Assembly: GCA_002787255.1 (NCBI GenBank)
Contig: PCWD01000001.1
Location: 17,756-32,928, forward strand
Direction of reading: 5' to 3'
Length of the DNA stretch: 15,173 bases
Origin: Parcubacteria group bacterium CG11_big_fil_rev_8_21_14_0_20_39_14
Lineage (GTDB): Bacteria; Patescibacteriota; Minisyncoccia; Minisyncoccales; GCA-002787255
Under the pieces are notes generated by a model. That model had not been told where the DNA came from, did not search any database, and saw only the letters and a program-made list of their open reading frames with translations. Shown in pieces: positions 12,221 to 15,173 of this stretch (position 1 is the stretch's first letter; each line of letters opens with the position of its first letter). Both the position numbers and the translations under genes were made by a program.

Positions 12221-13345
12221 ATGGAACATGAAACACAAAATTTAGATAGGCAAGAGTTTAAAACTGAGCCAGGTTTTTTACCGCCTCCCCGGAAGAAAAT
12301 TTCAAAAAAACTTTTAATTCCGGTTTTGGTTTTTTTAGTTTTAACTATTATTTTTTGTTGCGGTTTTTTTTATGTTCAAAATCAAATAAATGTTCCCTTA
12401 AATAGAGAAGAAGTCCGGGAAAGAGAATTTGCAATTGAAAAAGGGGAAAGCTTAAATAAAATTGCCAAAAATTTAGAAAAGCAAAGATTGATAAAAAACC
12501 ATCTTTATTTCACTTTTTATGTTTGGAAAAATGATTGGTCAGACAGGCTTCAAGCCGGAGATTATTTGCTGTCCGGTTCTATGAATATTCCCCGAATTGC
12601 GGAAAAATTTATAGAGGGTGATGTCATTTCAAAAGAGATTATGATAACCATTCCCGAAGGTTTCAGAGTCAGCCAGATTGAAGATAAACTTAAAAAAAAT
12701 AATTTTCAATTTTTCCGGACAGAAGCGGGATCCCGCCCCGGCGGGACAATTCACAATTTTCAAATTAAGGATTTTAAAGAAAAATATGATTTTTTAGCCG
12801 ATTCTCCGGCTGAGGCAAATCTGGAAGGATTTTTATTTCCGGATACTTATAAGTTTTATCCAGAGACGATTGCTGAAGATATGGTTAAAAAAATGCTGGA
12901 TAATTTTGACAGAAAACTCATTTCGGATTTGAGAGAAGAAATTTTAAGACAGGGGAAAACCATTTATGATATAATTATAATGGCAAGTTTGCTCGAAAAA
13001 GAAGTTAAAACATTTGAAGACCGCCAAATTGTCTCGGGAATTTTCTGGAAAAGATTAAAAGAAAGAAGACCTATTGAATCTTGCGCCACAATCGCCTATA
13101 TTTTAAATGTAGATAAGTGGCGATATTCAATAGAAGATACCCGTCAGCCATCTTTTTACAATACTTATTTGAATTTGGGATTGCCGTTAGGCCCAATCTG
13201 TAATCCCGGAATTGAATCCATAAGAGCGGCGGTTTTTCCGAAAGAAAGCCCCTACAATTTTTTCCTGACCGACCCTGAAACCGGAAACACAGTTTTTTCC
13301 AAAACCCTGCAGGAACACAATATAAATAAGGCAAAATACTTCTAA
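12221..13345 (+). CDS. mltG: Endolytic murein transglycosylase MltG
   Basis: 374 residues. MltG cuts nascent glycan strands at the outer face of the membrane and is thought to end their growth. A short basic cytosolic tail (about 1-30) precedes one membrane anchor (LLIPVLVFLVLTIIFCCGFF, about 31-50). A LysM-like segment follows (about 67-115), then the YceG catalytic domain: LEGFLFPDTYKF, the catalytic-glutamate segment ASLLEKE (255-261), ESCATIAYIL, and GLPLGPICNPG followed by a TVFSKTLQEHN tail. The family usually has GLPPGPI, so Leu replaces Pro. Residues about 168-178 (TEAGSRPGGT) are encoded by an inserted palindrome. The N-terminus (MEHETQN) is read from AACATGRAAC-like repeat DNA, and no close ribosome binding site is seen, so the exact start is uncertain. 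It lies 10 nt after pcm and 5 nt before the DJ-1 gene. Confidence 0.92.
   Translation: MEHETQNLDRQEFKTEPGFLPPPRKKISKKLLIPVLVFLVLTIIFCCGFFYVQNQINVPLNREEVREREFAIEKGESLNKIAKNLEKQRLIKNHLYFTFYVWKNDWSDRLQAGDYLLSGSMNIPRIAEKFIEGDVISKEIMITIPEGFRVSQIEDKLKKNNFQFFRTEAGSRPGGTIHNFQIKDFKEKYDFLADSPAEANLEGFLFPDTYKFYPETIAEDMVKKMLDNFDRKLISDLREEILRQGKTIYDIIIMASLLEKEVKTFEDRQIVSGIFWKRLKERRPIESCATIAYILNVDKWRYSIEDTRQPSFYNTYLNLGLPLGPICNPGIESIRAAVFPKESPYNFFLTDPETGNTVFSKTLQEHNINKAKYF
12725..12747. repeat. Palindromic element inserted in frame in mltG
   Basis: Overlapping palindromes GCGGGATCCCGC (12725-12736) and TCCCGCC-CC-GGCGGGA (12731-12746) form a GC-rich island in AT-rich coding DNA. The core matches the palindrome GTCCCGCC-GTT-GGCGGGAC at 1937-1955 in the post-glmS array. 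It keeps the reading frame and lies in a poorly conserved loop before the LEGFLFPDTYKF motif. Confidence 0.7.
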
Positions 13346-13350
13346 AAATC

Positions 13351-14001
13351 ATGAGAAAAAGTTTAATAATTATAATTATAGCATTGATTTTTCTGGGAGC
13401 GGGAGGCTGGTATTTTTGGATGGAATCTAAAAAACCGGCTCCGTCTTCCGAAACAAAACCTATGCCGGAACAATCTTCAAGTAAAAAAATAGCGATGCTC
13501 ATCGCCTTTAAGGATTTTCAGGACCAGGAATATTTTAATACCAAGGAAGTCTTAGAGTCCGGGGGAGCGGTTATCACCACCCTTAGCGCTTCGCTGGGTC
13601 AGGCAGTCGGAAAATACGGCGGCGAGGTTAAAATTGAGAAGAAATTAGAAGAACTTGACGTTAAAGATTTTGACGCCGTTGTTTTTATTGGCGGGTCCGG
13701 TGCTTTTAACTATATTGACAATTCAAAATGTCATCAAATTGCCAAAGAAGCGGCGAAGCAGGATAAAGTCTTGGGAGCAATCTGTATTGCGCCAGCCATT
13801 TTGGCAAAAGCCGGAGTTCTGCGGGAGAAAAAAGCAACGGTCTGGACAAGTTCTCTGGACAGGAGCGCGGAAAAAATTTTGAAAGAAAATGGAGCCGATT
13901 ATCAGGACGATGATGTGGTGGTTGACGGGAAAATTGTTACCGCCAATGGTCCGGCCGCCGCTAAAAAATTCGGCCAAGCCATTGCTACATTATTAAAATA
14001 A
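13351..14001 (+). CDS. Membrane-anchored DJ-1/PfpI family protein
   Basis: 216 residues. A hydrophobic N-terminal segment (SLIIIIIALIFLGAGGWYFW, about 4-23) is a signal anchor or uncleaved signal peptide, then a Pro/Ser/Glu linker (to about 46), then one DJ-1/PfpI domain. Its conserved pieces are Glu60 in FQDQEYFN, the GGSG turn (FIGGSGAFNY) and the nucleophile Cys145 in GAICIAPAILAKAGVL. The His that follows Cys in PfpI (CHG) is replaced by Ile, so protease activity is doubtful; members with the CIAP form act as glyoxalase/deglycase-like or chaperone proteins in other organisms. Export of this domain is uncommon and would place the Cys outside the membrane. It has no visible ribosome binding site and lies 5 nt after mltG, consistent with translational coupling in the pcm-mltG operon. 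Confidence 0.85.
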   Translation: MRKSLIIIIIALIFLGAGGWYFWMESKKPAPSSETKPMPEQSSSKKIAMLIAFKDFQDQEYFNTKEVLESGGAVITTLSASLGQAVGKYGGEVKIEKKLEELDVKDFDAVVFIGGSGAFNYIDNSKCHQIAKEAAKQDKVLGAICIAPAILAKAGVLREKKATVWTSSLDRSAEKILKENGADYQDDDVVVDGKIVTANGPAAAKKFGQAIATLLK

Positions 14002-14085
14002 ATCAAAAATCAAATATTAAATATCAAAGATACATATTAAAAATCAAAAAGACGTATATTTGATATTTGATTTTTAATTTTTGAT
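14002..14085. repeat. Long imperfect inverted repeat before the tyrosine phenol-lyase gene
   Basis: Two 32-nt arms (14002-14033 and 14054-14085) match as reverse complements at 28 of 32 positions around a 20-nt centre. The left arm starts right after the DJ-1 stop and the right arm ends one base before the next ATG. The arms are built from ATCAAAAATC-like words. The right arm's T-runs would let it act as a terminator for the upstream operon. It also fills the space where a ribosome binding site would be expected, and none is seen. Confidence 0.7.
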
Positions 14086-15173
14086 ATGAAAAAATTTAAG
14101 GTTGTCCCGCCTCCCTATAAAATTAAGGTGGTGGAGCCAATTAAAATAATTTCTCGGAGAGAAAGGGAAGAGGCAATAAAAAAAGCCGGTTATAATACCT
14201 TTCTTTTGCAATCCTCCAATATCTATATTGACCTTTTGACTGATTCCGGCACCTCAGCCATGAGCGATAATCAGTGGGCTGGAATGATGTCAGGGGATGA
14301 AGCTTATGCCGGCAGCAAAAATTTTTATAATCTGGAAAAAGCAGTCAGGGATATTTATGGTTACAAATATGTTGTTCCAACTCATCAGGGAAGGGCGGCT
14401 GAGCATATAATGTCAAAACTTCTAATAAAGCCTGGAGATTATATTCCCAATAATATGTACTTTACGACCAGAAGACAGCATCAGGAATTAGCCGGCGGCA
14501 TCTGGTTTGATGTTTCAATTGAGGAGGCCCATAATGCCGCTAATCCTTACCCCTTTAAGGGCAATGTTGACCTGGAAAAACTTGAAAAATTAATAAAAGA
14601 GGTTGGCAAAGATAAAATTCCCTTTATGAGCCTGGAGGCAAATGTCAATATGGCCGGCGGTCAGCCCTTTTCAATGGAGAATTTGGGCAATCTTAGGAAT
14701 TTGTGCAATAAATATGACATTCCCATTATGCACGATGCTACCCGGGTGGTAGAGAATGCTTATTTTATTCAGCAAAGAGAAAAAGGCTATCAAAATAAAT
14801 CGGTTAGGGAAATTGTAAAAGAAATTTGCTCTTATACTGATGGAGCAACGGTTTCGGCTAAAAAAGATGCCCTGGTTAATATCGGAGGATTTTTAGCTTG
14901 CAATGACGAAAAATTATACGAGGAAGCTCGAAATATGGTGGTAGTTTTTGAGGGACTTCATACCTATGGTGGTCTGGCTGGTCGGGATATGGAGGCAATG
15001 GCAAGGGGAATTTATGAGATGGTTGACGACCAGCATATTGCGGCCCGGGTCAATCAAATTGAATATTTAGGAAATCAACTTTTAGAAAAAGGTGTGCCGG
15101 TTGTTGTGCCTATTGGCGGGCATGGGGTTTTTCTGGATGCCAAAAGATTTTTGCCCCATGTTCCCCAAGAGCA
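14086..15173 (+). CDS. tpl: Tyrosine phenol-lyase (partial, runs off the window)
   Basis: The first 362 residues of a PLP-dependent beta-eliminating lyase. The enzyme splits tyrosine into phenol, pyruvate and ammonia. Tryptophanase is the sister family, but the sequence follows tyrosine phenol-lyase closely from memory: YNTFLLQSSNIYIDLLTDSG, SAMSDNQWAGMMSGDEAYAG, PTHQGRAAEH, NMYFTT, GGLAGRDMEAMA. Tyr74 and Arg103 correspond to Tyr71 and Arg100 of the Citrobacter enzyme. Thr127 matches its substrate-site Thr124, where tryptophanase has Asp. Lys260 in SAKKDALVN is the PLP lysine (Lys257 there). The second substrate determinants (Arg381, Phe448 regions) are beyond the window. About 100 residues are missing. 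The start follows the inverted repeat directly and has no ribosome binding site. Confidence 0.88.
   Translation, partial: MKKFKVVPPPYKIKVVEPIKIISRREREEAIKKAGYNTFLLQSSNIYIDLLTDSGTSAMSDNQWAGMMSGDEAYAGSKNFYNLEKAVRDIYGYKYVVPTHQGRAAEHIMSKLLIKPGDYIPNNMYFTTRRQHQELAGGIWFDVSIEEAHNAANPYPFKGNVDLEKLEKLIKEVGKDKIPFMSLEANVNMAGGQPFSMENLGNLRNLCNKYDIPIMHDATRVVENAYFIQQREKGYQNKSVREIVKEICSYTDGATVSAKKDALVNIGGFLACNDEKLYEEARNMVVVFEGLHTYGGLAGRDMEAMARGIYEMVDDQHIAARVNQIEYLGNQLLEKGVPVVVPIGGHGVFLDAKRFLPHVPQE

Overview
The window looks like a piece of a small, AT-rich bacterial genome, most likely a Patescibacteria/CPR (Parcubacteria-like) lineage. This is an inference from style, not from a marker gene: short intergenic gaps, several starts that initially look like TTG, many small uncharacterised proteins, terminators folded into gene ends, GC-rich palindromic repeats scattered between and inside genes, and UGA still used as a stop (ends at 7008, 8353 and 11264). 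All genes are on the + strand. No rRNA, tRNA, CRISPR array, transposase or integrase was seen.

Layout. (1) 81-1913 is glmS, which makes glucosamine-6-phosphate for peptidoglycan. It is followed by a GC-rich array of palindromes (1914-2110) and then by a second, synonymously recoded copy of the last 13 glmS codons plus stop (2112-2153). (2) 2191-2229 is a terminator whose loop is the -35 box of the next promoter. That promoter serves a lipoprotein with a transglutaminase-like Cys-His-Asp domain (2298-3989). (3) 4016-4098 repeats the same terminator/promoter design ahead of a helical TPR-like protein (4174-4941). (4) A zinc amidase (4994-5485) follows, probably on a leaderless mRNA. (5) An FAD-dependent dehydrogenase overlaps pyrE (5626-7612). 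(6) A permuted NlpC/P60 (YiiX-like) protein (7772-8353) precedes a two-copy metallophosphoesterase with DNA-binding-like domains (8488-10746). In the latter the first catalytic domain has lost its metal ligands. (7) A small HNH-like protein follows (10827-11264). (8) A structured leader precedes pcm, mltG and a membrane-anchored DJ-1/PfpI protein, a tight operon (11554-14001). (9) A long inverted repeat separates this operon from a tyrosine phenol-lyase gene cut by the window edge (14086-15173).

Cell-wall functions recur: GlmS supplies precursor, the amidase and MltG cut peptidoglycan, and the NlpC/P60-like and transglutaminase-like proteins are plausible envelope enzymes. The other themes are damage repair (Pcm, DJ-1), pyrimidine salvage/synthesis (PyrE), and nucleic-acid or nucleotide processing (metallophosphoesterase, HNH-like).

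The most unusual signals are: the recoded duplicate of the glmS 3' end, which is the same conserved codons used as the Tn7 attachment target; palindromic and A-rich repeats apparently inserted in frame into mltG and pcm; the tandem active/inactive metallophosphoesterase; the terminator-with-promoter-in-loop design, seen twice; and the structured pcm leader.
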